Shown here piece by piece: positions 1-6,011 of a DNA stretch of 7,126 bases. The position numbers were made by a program, and so were the translations under genes. Position 1 is the first letter of the stretch; every line of letters begins with the position of its first letter. The stretch covers positions 1-7,126 of the forward strand of contig CAYFJO010000526.1 of NCBI GenBank assembly GCA_964343305.1. Reading direction: 5' to 3'. The DNA comes from CAYFJO01 sp964343305. Its GTDB lineage: Bacteria > Planctomycetota > Planctomycetia > Pirellulales > Pirellulaceae. The notes under the pieces are model-generated. The model ran no database searches. It was not told the origin of the DNA and saw only the letters and a program-made list of their open reading frames with translations.

Positions 1-9
1 GAAGTGTTT

Positions 10-95
10 GGCCGAGTGGCGGAACTGGCAGACGCACGGGACTTAAAATCCCGTGGGAGTAATCTCCCGTACCGGTTCGAATCCGGTCTCGGCTA
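10..95 (+). tRNA. tRNA-Leu, anticodon UAA
   Basis: A complete type II (long variable arm) tRNA can be folded by hand. The acceptor stem is 10-16 with 88-94, including one G-T pair at the end. The D stem is GCG 19-21 with CGC 33-35. The anticodon stem is 37-41 with 49-53 around the loop CTTAAAA, which puts TAA at 44-46. The variable arm pairs GGGAG with CTCCC, and the T stem is ACCGG/CCGGT around TTCGAAT. It decodes UUA leucine codons. The discriminator base is A95 and the next bases are CTG, so the 3' CCA is not encoded and must be added by the CCA-adding enzyme. The promoter lies outside the window and no T-rich terminator follows. Confidence 0.97.
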
Positions 96-170
96 CTGAC
101 TTACGCCAGCTACAAGAATTCGTGACTTGCTAGATACCTACCACACTACACCAAAGGTGCGGGTCGGTTG

Positions 171-311
171 TCATGCCCGTTCTTGGTCGCTTGGACTATC
201 TGGATCTTTGGGTTTTTTGAGAGCGTCGGGTACTTCGATTTGCTCAATGGCTTCCTCAAACCATCGTCGTTTTGGTGGGAGACGTTCGGGGTACTGCCTG
301 ACGAGTTGGAG
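171..311 (-). pseudogene. Probable gene remnant (46-codon open stretch without a start)
   Basis: Read on the minus strand, 311 down to the TGA at 171-173 gives 46 sense codons. The product looks like a real soluble protein tail: it starts LQLVRQYPERLPPKRRWFEE, continues with AIEQIEVPDALKKPKD and ends DPDSPSDQERA. It is bounded upstream by an in-frame TAA (312-314), and the stretch has no ATG, GTG or TTG. Sequence upstream of that stop does not read as protein in this frame. I infer a decayed 3' fragment of a gene whose 5' part was lost, lying between the tRNA and the ARPP-1 gene. The family is not recognised. The opposite-strand reading frame over the same bases looks like its shadow. It could also be chance, because the stretch is short. 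Confidence 0.35.
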
Positions 312-326
312 TTACTGAAATAGAGA

Positions 327-351
327 GCCCCAACTGCTTCGCACTGGGGGC
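327..351 (-). terminator. Strong hairpin downstream of the ARPP-1 gene, possible terminator
   Basis: On the minus strand the RNA folds as CCCCA paired with TGGGG around an inner TGC-GAA-GCA hairpin, with a small asymmetric bulge. It starts about 25 bases after the stop of the gene at 376-1281. The core GCGAAGC is known as an unusually stable mini-hairpin. The following minus-strand bases (CTCTCTATTTC) are pyrimidine-rich but are not a clean T-run, so intrinsic termination is plausible but not certain. A 3'-end stabiliser is the alternative. Confidence 0.45.
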
Positions 352-375
352 CTGCCCAGCCAATTCAAAACTTGT

Positions 376-1281
376 CTAGCCTGCGACGACGCTTTCGTGA
401 ACTAGCGTGCCTGTGAGTGACAATGCCGATCCGTAGTCCTTGTTGATCTCCGTTCGGAACTCTTCACCTTCACCAACGGCATCGACTTGCTTCCAATCGG
501 ATTTGGCCGATTCGCCAATTAGTTTTTCGACATCGGATAAGGTTACGCTTGTCTTTTCTATTGATTGGGACAAAGCATCCATAACGCAGCCAGACAGGAT
601 GCGATCCCAGACTTTGTTGCATGTCTCTGGCTTATCAAACAAATCGAATCCCAAAACTCGATCACCGACTGCTACCGCCATGCCTCGTGCGCCATCAACA
701 TACTTCAGCTCTTCTTTGCAGTCTGAAATGTCACTTTCATGATCTTCGTAGGCGGCCGACATCGCTGCTGACGGAGACGCTGATCCCATGCAGCATAAAA
801 GGCTGTCAACTTCACGCCAAACTTCGCCTTGATCCGACCTGTGGCCTTCACCGGCCATCGCCGATCCGCCGACTGACTTCTTCAGGGCGTGGCGCATTTT
901 TGAGGACGAGTGGGAGCCGCTTGATCCAAAGTGTTTTGATTTGTAGGACCAGCGTCCTTGTTCGACACAACTGACGGGGATCTTCGCTTTCATTCCTGCA
1001 GCAATGAGGATCGAAGTGTTCAAGATGCGATTTTGCTTCGCACCGACCAGTTCTTCACCCTCGATGAACAGCACTCGTGTGTCGCCTTTGTTTTCGACAA
1101 GCAGTTCTGGAACTGAACCACTTTCTGAAACTTCTTCAACAGTTACCGACTTGTCGGCAATGGCTTCGTCAGCGAGACGATAATCCACACCGCCGTTTGT
1201 GTCCGTGAAGAGTGGAAACACAGACATTGATTTGTAGTGAAGTGGTTCACCAACGCGGACATCAGGTAGCGCAACAGACAT
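376..1281 (-). CDS. ARPP-1 (DUF6569) family protein
   Basis: A 301-residue soluble protein with no signal peptide or membrane segment, so probably cytoplasmic. I recognise it as the ARPP-1 domain family (ARG and Rhodanese-Phosphatase-superfamily-associated Protein; DUF6569) from the central block LFIEGEELVGAKQNRI (71-86), then NTSILIAAG (88-96) and IPVSCVEQGRWSY (101-113), and near the C-terminus GFDLFDKPETCNKVWDRIL (211-229). The length is about that of the whole family domain, so it is probably a single-domain protein. A Ser/Gly-rich, variable loop follows at about 118-145. The biochemical function is unknown. The family name reflects association with ADP-ribosylglycohydrolase and rhodanese-phosphatase genes, but neither is present here. 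The ATG at 1281 is supported by AAGGAG at 1289-1294. The gene is transcribed divergently from the propeller operon and appears to be monocistronic. Confidence 0.85.
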   Translation of the reverse strand: MSVALPDVRVGEPLHYKSMSVFPLFTDTNGGVDYRLADEAIADKSVTVEEVSESGSVPELLVENKGDTRVLFIEGEELVGAKQNRILNTSILIAAGMKAKIPVSCVEQGRWSYKSKHFGSSGSHSSSKMRHALKKSVGGSAMAGEGHRSDQGEVWREVDSLLCCMGSASPSAAMSAAYEDHESDISDCKEELKYVDGARGMAVAVGDRVLGFDLFDKPETCNKVWDRILSGCVMDALSQSIEKTSVTLSDVEKLIGESAKSDWKQVDAVGEGEEFRTEINKDYGSALSLTGTLVHESVVAG

Positions 1282-1288
1282 AGAGAGA

Positions 1289-1294
1289 CTCCTT
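1289..1294 (-). promoter_or_regulatory. Shine-Dalgarno AAGGAG of the ARPP-1 gene
   Basis: The minus strand reads AAGGAG followed by 7 bases and then ATG (1281-1279). This near-consensus site fixes the start of the ARPP-1 gene and is the strongest ribosome-binding site in the window. Confidence 0.85.
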
Positions 1295-1353
1295 AGAGAA
1301 GAGGGGGATCATTGGTCCAAGACACCACCGAGAGAAGGTGGGTTCGGTGAGGA

Positions 1354-1382
1354 ATTATTCGAACGAATTCATCGACGGGCAA
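1354..1382 (-). promoter_or_regulatory. Sigma-70-like promoter for the ARPP-1 gene
   Basis: On the minus strand TTGCCC (1382-1377, 4 of 6 to TTGACA) is followed by exactly 17 bases and then AATAAT (1359-1354, 5 of 6 to TATAAT). The predicted transcript would start near 1347 and give a leader of about 65 bases before the ATG at 1281. The element overlaps an imperfect dyad with GAATT/AATTC arms at 1352-1370, which could be an operator. This is prediction by inspection only; planctomycete promoters often deviate from the E. coli consensus. Confidence 0.4.
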
Positions 1383-1598
1383 GTGCCGACGTCCAGCCGC
1401 CCGCAGATCGGTAAATTGGAATACAATTCAGGCAAGTATCCACCACGCAGACGCCTTGTAAGGCAAACCCTTGGGCAACGGACGTGGTTTGATTCTGTCC
1501 ACGACCTTGACCAACCTCGACAGATTGTTTCTTCCCCCAGCCATTTGAGTGCAAGACCATGGAATCTTGTGTAAAATCCTTGTGTATCGCTCCCACCA

Positions 1599-1634
1599 TC
1601 ATCATGCCTTGTGAGTGGACTCATCATGCCTTGT
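1599..1634. repeat. 14-bp direct repeat at the operon start, period 22
   Basis: TCATCATGCCTTGT occurs at 1599-1612 and again at 1621-1634, separated by GAGTGGAC. Each copy contains ATGCCTTGT, so the start codon and the next two codons (Met-Pro-Cys) of the first operon gene are duplicated. The period of 22 puts the two ATGs in different frames. The upstream ATG (1604) opens a 10-codon frame, MPCEWTHHAL, ending in TAA at 1634-1636, so it overlaps the real ATG at 1626. It looks like a small tandem duplication and may also act as a leader ORF. Confidence 0.8.
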
Positions 1635-2927
1635 AAGTTCTTTGGCTGCGTATTTGCCGCGTTGTCGTTTTGCATTCTGGCCATCGCCTCGGCCGACGAT
1701 CCAACGGCAGATGCACCAGAGACTGAAGGCGACAGTCTTGTTGACGACGCAACTCACGTTGAGATCGAATCCATTCGAATTGAGTTGGGCGTGAAGGGCA
1801 AGATCGAGACGATGGCAATGGATCGGGACGGTCGGTTGCTATTGGGCGTCTCGTCAATCGATCCAAAGAAGGCTGAAGCGAGACGAATCGAAGAGGAGAA
1901 GCGGCGACGAGAAGAGATGGAGCGACAACGGCGCGAACGAGAAGAAAAGACAGCAAAAAAATCAGCAGAAGTTAAATCGAACGAACCGCCTGATCCTGAA
2001 GCCGACAAGAACCTGGACGCCAAAGACAAAACCAGTCCATCCCAATCGAACGAGAGGCCGCCACCAAAGCGACGACCGCCGAGACGTCGATTCGACGACA
2101 GTGCCCTTCGTCAATTCTCACTCAAAATCGTCAATCCAGAAACAGGCGAGGTTGTCAAGTCCGTGTCGATGGACGACGTCAAGCCCAAGATGATTCATGG
2201 TTGCCCCAACGGCGATATGTATGTCTGTGATAACAAAGCCATCGTTCTCTACGATAATGACGGAGAGACTGTCAAACGCGTTGAACTCGTCGATTTGTTC
2301 GAGGGCGAGTACAAGAATGTAGCCGCAAGCGGCGTGACTGTCTGCGATAAATATTTCTTCGTTGCTCTTGGCGTTGGTGGGAGTTTGCGAGCGACCGAAG
2401 ATGTGGTCCGGCTGGATCGCGATCTTCAGAATCCCGTCGTGATCGTAAAGAAACAATTCGGCTGTTGTGCACACCTCGACTTGGACGTGAAGGACGATGT
2501 CTTGCTGGTTGCCGAAAACTCGCGGCATCGTGTCAACCGTCTCAATTTTGAGGGCGAAAAACTGTCATCGTGGGGAAAGCGGGATCGTACAAATATCGAG
2601 GGATTTGCCGCCTGTTGTAATCCCACCAATATCGACTTTGGTCCGAACAACGTGCTATACACCGCCGAGTCCGGTGTTGGACGTGTGAAGCGATACACGG
2701 CCGACGGCGAATATTTGGGGCTGGTCGGTTATGTCGACACAACGAAATTTGATCGCGGAAGCGGGCTCGCTGCCGCATCGTGCTATATACCGGTCGAAGT
2801 CTCGTCGGACGGCAAGCGAATTTACGTCATGGACGTGCGTGCTCATATTGTGCGAGTCCTTGCCGAAAAGGAAGGGCAGACATCCGAAGAGAAACCACCA
2901 ACGGCGACAGGCGGTGACTCCCCGTGA
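1626..2927 (+). CDS. Secreted NHL-like six-bladed beta-propeller with charged insert
   Basis: The protein is 433 residues from ATG 1626; an in-frame GTG at 1611 would add MSGLI and spoil the signal peptide. The start MPCKFFGCVFAAL leads into a hydrophobic segment and a signal-peptidase-I-like site (AIASA/DD, about residue 23), so it is exported by Sec. Blade-like repeats end in Y/R-x-x-x-G-E patterns: NPETGEVV, YDNDGETV, LNFEGEKLSSWG, YTADGEYLGLVG, with the closing strand YVMDVRAHIVRVL. The first blade appears interrupted at about residues 80-163 by an E/K/R-rich, coiled-coil-like helix and a Pro/Arg tract (PPPKRRPPRRR). The mature protein has eight cysteines, including pairs in FGCCAH (about 280-281) and FAACCNP (about 330-331). 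It is the first gene of an operon, overlaps the next gene by four bases and is a paralogue of the third. No enzyme motif is recognised; a binding, redox or scaffold role is inferred. Confidence 0.75.
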   Translation: MPCKFFGCVFAALSFCILAIASADDPTADAPETEGDSLVDDATHVEIESIRIELGVKGKIETMAMDRDGRLLLGVSSIDPKKAEARRIEEEKRRREEMERQRREREEKTAKKSAEVKSNEPPDPEADKNLDAKDKTSPSQSNERPPPKRRPPRRRFDDSALRQFSLKIVNPETGEVVKSVSMDDVKPKMIHGCPNGDMYVCDNKAIVLYDNDGETVKRVELVDLFEGEYKNVAASGVTVCDKYFFVALGVGGSLRATEDVVRLDRDLQNPVVIVKKQFGCCAHLDLDVKDDVLLVAENSRHRVNRLNFEGEKLSSWGKRDRTNIEGFAACCNPTNIDFGPNNVLYTAESGVGRVKRYTADGEYLGLVGYVDTTKFDRGSGLAAASCYIPVEVSSDGKRIYVMDVRAHIVRVLAEKEGQTSEEKPPTATGGDSP

Positions 2928-4936
2928 AACGCAACACATCAATCTGGATCGTTCTGGGTTTCTGCTGCCTTCAAGCGGTGCGCACGTGCCTCGCCAGCGA
3001 CGACGCGCTGCGCATCATTGTGATGGATCCGCTTGCCGAACCGCTTTCATGCGCGTGTGTCAAGGGCCACGGTCAGCGGAAGTACGACCAACTCGCAAAG
3101 TTTTTGGAGATCGAATTGGGGCAACGAGTCGAACTAGTGTTTGACGAGAGTTTGAAACTTGCACGTTCACGGACCAAGGGTAAAGCGCATTTAGTGATCG
3201 GCAAGAAATCGGTTGTTGAATTCGATGCGCGAAATAGCGCAATGGACCTGCGGCCAATCGATATGCTCACAGGTCGCGACGGGAAAACAGATCTAACGGG
3301 TCTGTTGGTCGTTCGCAAAGACGACCTAGCGAAAAAGGTGATCGATCTTAAGGATCGACACATCGTGCTCGGACCGGTCGAAGATACAGAGGCAAATGCG
3401 GTCGCCAGAGATCTGTTGCGTAAAGCCGGTGTGTTTGACATTCGGAAAACCAAAACAGCCGGCAGCCTTGACGCAGCGGTGTTCGCCGTTGTTGATAAAG
3501 AAGCGGATGCGGCATTTATCTCCGATTATATGCCGCCGTTGTTAGAAGCGTGCGGCAAGATCGAGCGAGGATCGTTGCGCGTGATTGGCAGCACCGCATC
3601 CGTTCCGTTTGTTTGCGTCTTTGCGACGTCTTTCGTCACGGAAGACTCTGAGCGAAACATTCGTCTCGCGCTCTCCAAGGTCGCGAAAGACCCGCAGTTG
3701 CTTGATGCGTTGGAATCCAAGGCAGGCTTCGTTCCTCTTTCCGCCAACATTGTCGAATGGACCGACTGGCGCGGCCCGCGTCGCGACGGCATCAGCAGAG
3801 CTGTCCCAACTCGGTTGCCTGAGAAAGCAAAAGTCCTTTGGTCCGCGCGCGTGACGGGACCAGCACTGGCCGGCATTGCTGCAACACGTAAATACGTTGT
3901 TGTTCCCGATAAGGATCGAGAGCTCACGGCCGACATCATGCGCTGCTTCGATGCCAAGACAGGGGCAGAGGTATGGAAATTGATCTACGACGCCGATTAC
4001 CCTCTCGAATACACGAACGTACCTCGCGCAACGCCGGTCATTCGTGGCGACCACGTTTATTTGAAGGGTGCGCTTGGCGATCTGCATTGCGTCGAACTCG
4101 CGACCGGACGAGTGGCCTGGAAGTTGAATTTCTACGATAAATTTGATGTTGATCTGCCAAAATGGGGAACTAGTTCACCACCGCTACTTGTCGATGGAAT
4201 GTTGATCGTCAATCCGGGTGCAAAAACAGCGTCGCTAGTGGCATTAAATGCCAAAACTGGCGAAGTGATCTGGAAGACGCCGGGGCACGCGGCCGCTTAT
4301 TCGGCATTTGTCTTAGCCGAATTCGACGGGCGGCGCCAGATCGTTGGATACGATTGCGCGGGTCTTGGTGGCTGGGATCCAAAGACGGGCCAACGTTTGT
4401 GGGAAATTACTCCTGGCCGTCGCGTCGATTACAACATTGGCACGCCAGTGATTCTGCCAACCGGAATTCTTGTCGCAACGGAGAATAACGCAACGCGTTT
4501 CTATCGTTTTAAGGACGGCGTTCCCACCAAGACCCCCACGATGCTCAACGACGACTTAGCGCCAGATACCTGCACGCCGGTTGTCCTGGACGGCCGTGTG
4601 TTTTGCAGTGCGTACGGTGAACTGTTTTGTTTGGATCTGAAAAGGGATCTGAAAACAGTCTGGTCCGAGCAACGAGATATTTTCTACGAGCATACAAGCC
4701 TGATTGCTGGAAACAAGCGAGTGTTGGTTTGGACGACGCCTGCGGACCTGTTGCTTTTGCGAGCCGACACAGATTCGTTTCAAGTCGTCTCCCACCTTCG
4801 CCCCTTTGGCGATGACGATGTAGAATCGATGTCCCATCCGGCGGTCATCGATAGCCGATTGTACCTTCGCAATGACGAAAAACTGTTATGTCTCGATATT
4901 GGAGATGCAAACACAAGCCCAATTCGTTCCGAGTGA
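2924..4936 (+). CDS. PhnD-like periplasmic binding domain fused to PQQ-like beta-propeller
   Basis: A 670-residue exported protein. The N-terminus MKRNTSIWIVLGFCCLQAV is a signal peptide with a likely cut near CLAS/DD (about 25). Residues 27-275 have the order and spacing of a type 2 periplasmic binding protein of the phosphate/phosphonate (PhnD-like) class: VMDPLAEPL, KYDQLAKFLEIELGQRVE, HLVIGKK, ADAAFISDYMPP. DWRGPRRDGIS (281-291) opens a PQQ-like propeller with repeats CFDAKTGAEVWK (341-352), CVELATGRVAWK (389-400), LNAKTGEVIWK (441-451) and WDPKTGQRLWEI (484-495), plus weaker ones to about 660. A CxC motif sits in LSCACVKGHGQRKY (41-54). The GTG start overlaps the upstream stop (GTGA), which suggests translational coupling. 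No permease or ATPase gene lies nearby, so sensing or scaffolding is more likely than transport. Whether PQQ is bound is unknown; this fold often lacks the cofactor. Confidence 0.85.
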   Translation: MKRNTSIWIVLGFCCLQAVRTCLASDDALRIIVMDPLAEPLSCACVKGHGQRKYDQLAKFLEIELGQRVELVFDESLKLARSRTKGKAHLVIGKKSVVEFDARNSAMDLRPIDMLTGRDGKTDLTGLLVVRKDDLAKKVIDLKDRHIVLGPVEDTEANAVARDLLRKAGVFDIRKTKTAGSLDAAVFAVVDKEADAAFISDYMPPLLEACGKIERGSLRVIGSTASVPFVCVFATSFVTEDSERNIRLALSKVAKDPQLLDALESKAGFVPLSANIVEWTDWRGPRRDGISRAVPTRLPEKAKVLWSARVTGPALAGIAATRKYVVVPDKDRELTADIMRCFDAKTGAEVWKLIYDADYPLEYTNVPRATPVIRGDHVYLKGALGDLHCVELATGRVAWKLNFYDKFDVDLPKWGTSSPPLLVDGMLIVNPGAKTASLVALNAKTGEVIWKTPGHAAAYSAFVLAEFDGRRQIVGYDCAGLGGWDPKTGQRLWEITPGRRVDYNIGTPVILPTGILVATENNATRFYRFKDGVPTKTPTMLNDDLAPDTCTPVVLDGRVFCSAYGELFCLDLKRDLKTVWSEQRDIFYEHTSLIAGNKRVLVWTTPADLLLLRADTDSFQVVSHLRPFGDDDVESMSHPAVIDSRLYLRNDEKLLCLDIGDANTSPIRSE

Positions 4937-4977
4937 TGAGCGTCGCTACAAGTTGATGCGTTGAATAATCACACTTT

Positions 4978-4982
4978 AGGAG
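4978..4982 (+). promoter_or_regulatory. Shine-Dalgarno AGGAG that sets the start of the third operon gene
   Basis: AGGAG is followed by 8 bases and then ATG at 4991. It lies downstream of the in-frame TTG at 4961 and so argues for the ATG, which also places the twin-arginine motif at the usual distance from the N-terminus. Confidence 0.85.
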
Positions 4983-4990
4983 TAAATCAA

Positions 4991-5950
4991 ATGACACGAG
5001 ACAACACACAATCTTCGCGTCGCTGTTTTCTGGCCGGGGCTGCGGCAGTTGGAACCATAGGTAGTTTCGGGTTGATGCCAACAAAAGGCGTCGCCTCGGA
5101 TGCAACGAGCAATGACGGTCAGCGTTCATTCCGTGAAGTCACGAGTTTTCGAGTCGAAGCGACAAGGGCACGCAAAATCGCCACGTCCGCGGATCGCGTG
5201 TACGTTGGAGCAGATCGCAATGTGCGTGTTTACGATTTAACGGGAACGTCATTGGCAACGACTGAGCTTCCGCGCCCGGTTCGTTGTCTCGACGTCAGCC
5301 CCGGCGGACGACTTCATGTAGGCACAATGCACGAGATCCACGTGTTTGACATGAGTGGTAGAAGAGTCGCCAGTTGGGAAGACTTTGGAAAGGAGTCAAT
5401 CCTGAGCGACATCGCAACATCGAAAAACGAAGTTTTCACCGCGGACGCTGGAAACCATGTGATCTGGCGACTAGATCACGAAGGCAAGCGGCTTGGAGAG
5501 ATTGCAAACGCAAAGCAGGAATTCAACCCACCAACATCATTCTTTACGATCGCAAGCACATCGGCCGGTCTACATGTTGCCAACCCGCGACGTCATCACA
5601 TCGAAACCTACGACGAGGATGGCCGACAAGTTGCCAGTTGGGGTCAGCGATCACGATCGCTGTCCGGATTCTCCGGATGTTGCAATCCCGTGAGCTTTGT
5701 GGTGTTGCCAACAGGTGAATTCGTCACTGCCGAACGCGGACAGCCGCGCGTCAAATTGTTTGGAGCCGACGGAAAGTTCAAGCAGCTCATTGCGGATATT
5801 AGTGACTTCTCAGAGAACTCTAAAGTTGCAGCGAGCGACAATGGCTTGGGCTGCAACACGGGTGGATTTGACTTGGCGGTAGGCGACTCAGGTCAGGTCG
5901 TCTTGTTAGACTGCGCCACGAATGAAGTTCGCGTTTATTCACAATTGTGA
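4991..5950 (+). CDS. Tat-exported NHL-like six-bladed beta-propeller
   Basis: 319 residues from ATG 4991, chosen because of AGGAG at 4978-4982. The N-terminus MTRDNTQSSRRCFLAGAAAV is a twin-arginine signal (S-R-R-C-F-L at 9-14) followed by a short hydrophobic stretch and a probable cut near GVASD (about 33-37), so it should cross the membrane folded. Six blade ends can be counted: RVYDLTGTSL, HVFDMSGRRVASW, WRLDHEGKRLGEI, ETYDEDGRQVASWG, KLFGADGKFKQL and VRVYSQL. ASWGQRSRSLSGFSGCCNP (215-233) matches SSWGKRDRTNIEGFAACCNP in the first operon gene, which shows paralogy. A further cysteine lies in LGCNTGGFDLAV. The gene lies 54 bases after the second gene in the same orientation and is the last gene of the operon. 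The function is not recognised. Tat export would fit a cofactor or metal loaded in the cytoplasm, but that is inference. Confidence 0.8.
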   Translation: MTRDNTQSSRRCFLAGAAAVGTIGSFGLMPTKGVASDATSNDGQRSFREVTSFRVEATRARKIATSADRVYVGADRNVRVYDLTGTSLATTELPRPVRCLDVSPGGRLHVGTMHEIHVFDMSGRRVASWEDFGKESILSDIATSKNEVFTADAGNHVIWRLDHEGKRLGEIANAKQEFNPPTSFFTIASTSAGLHVANPRRHHIETYDEDGRQVASWGQRSRSLSGFSGCCNPVSFVVLPTGEFVTAERGQPRVKLFGADGKFKQLIADISDFSENSKVAASDNGLGCNTGGFDLAVGDSGQVVLLDCATNEVRVYSQL

Positions 5951-6011
5951 TTCACGCCGTACAAAAACGCTCACGGCTTGCTGATCGATCTCACTTGCGC
6001 CGAAGTCACTA
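5951..6011. other. Short spacer between convergent genes
   Basis: The spacer is only 61 bases. The best inverted repeat is GCCGT/ACGGC with a 12-base loop that contains an A-run, which does not match an intrinsic terminator in either direction. GATCGATC in the middle is a simple palindrome. Termination here may be factor-dependent, or the two transcripts may overlap. Confidence 0.5.

Larger units (their letters stand above)
1282..1598. other. Divergent intergenic region without a gene
   Basis: This spacer separates the divergently transcribed ARPP-1 gene and propeller operon. It contains the ARPP-1 promoter and ribosome-binding site, and a short hairpin CCACC-GAGAGAA-GGTGG at 1325-1341 that would lie in or near the ARPP-1 leader. 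For the plus-strand operon the best -10-like element is TAAAAT at 1572-1577. It has no good -35 at 16-18 bases (TTGAGT at 1545 is too far), so the operon promoter remains undefined. Open frames on both strands here (for example 1338-1574 plus and 1369-1605 minus) have low-complexity, non-protein-like translations and I do not call them. Confidence 0.6.

Noticed and set aside
127..318. Plus-strand open frame of 63 codons starting with TTG
   Set aside because: It overlaps the more protein-like minus-strand stretch 171-311, its translation is rich in S, G, R and W with no motif, and it has no ribosome-binding site.
440..974. Plus-strand frames opposite the ARPP-1 gene
   Set aside because: They are shadows of a confidently recognised minus-strand gene, with low-complexity S/T/R-rich translations.
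1338..1574. Plus-strand 78-codon frame in the intergenic region
   Set aside because: It starts with GTG, has no recognisable motif, and overlaps the predicted promoter of the ARPP-1 gene. Its composition looks like translated non-coding DNA.
1369..1605. Minus-strand 78-codon frame starting ATGATGATG, with AAGG just upstream
   Set aside because: The AAGG comes from the direct repeat and is too close to the first ATG. The translation has no domain-like features. The longer frame to 1684 would overlap the start of the operon.
3542..4087. Minus-strand frame of 181 codons inside the fusion gene
   Set aside because: The plus strand encodes clear binding-protein and PQQ-propeller motifs across it. 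The antisense frame has no motif or ribosome-binding site.
4961..4990. TTG start of the third operon gene ten codons upstream
   Set aside because: The AGGAG site lies inside this extension and points to ATG 4991, which gives a normal-length Tat n-region.
5951..5980. Possible intrinsic terminator GCCGT...ACGGC
   Set aside because: The stem is only five pairs, the loop is 12 bases, and no T-run follows on the plus strand. On the minus strand the T-run lies inside the loop.
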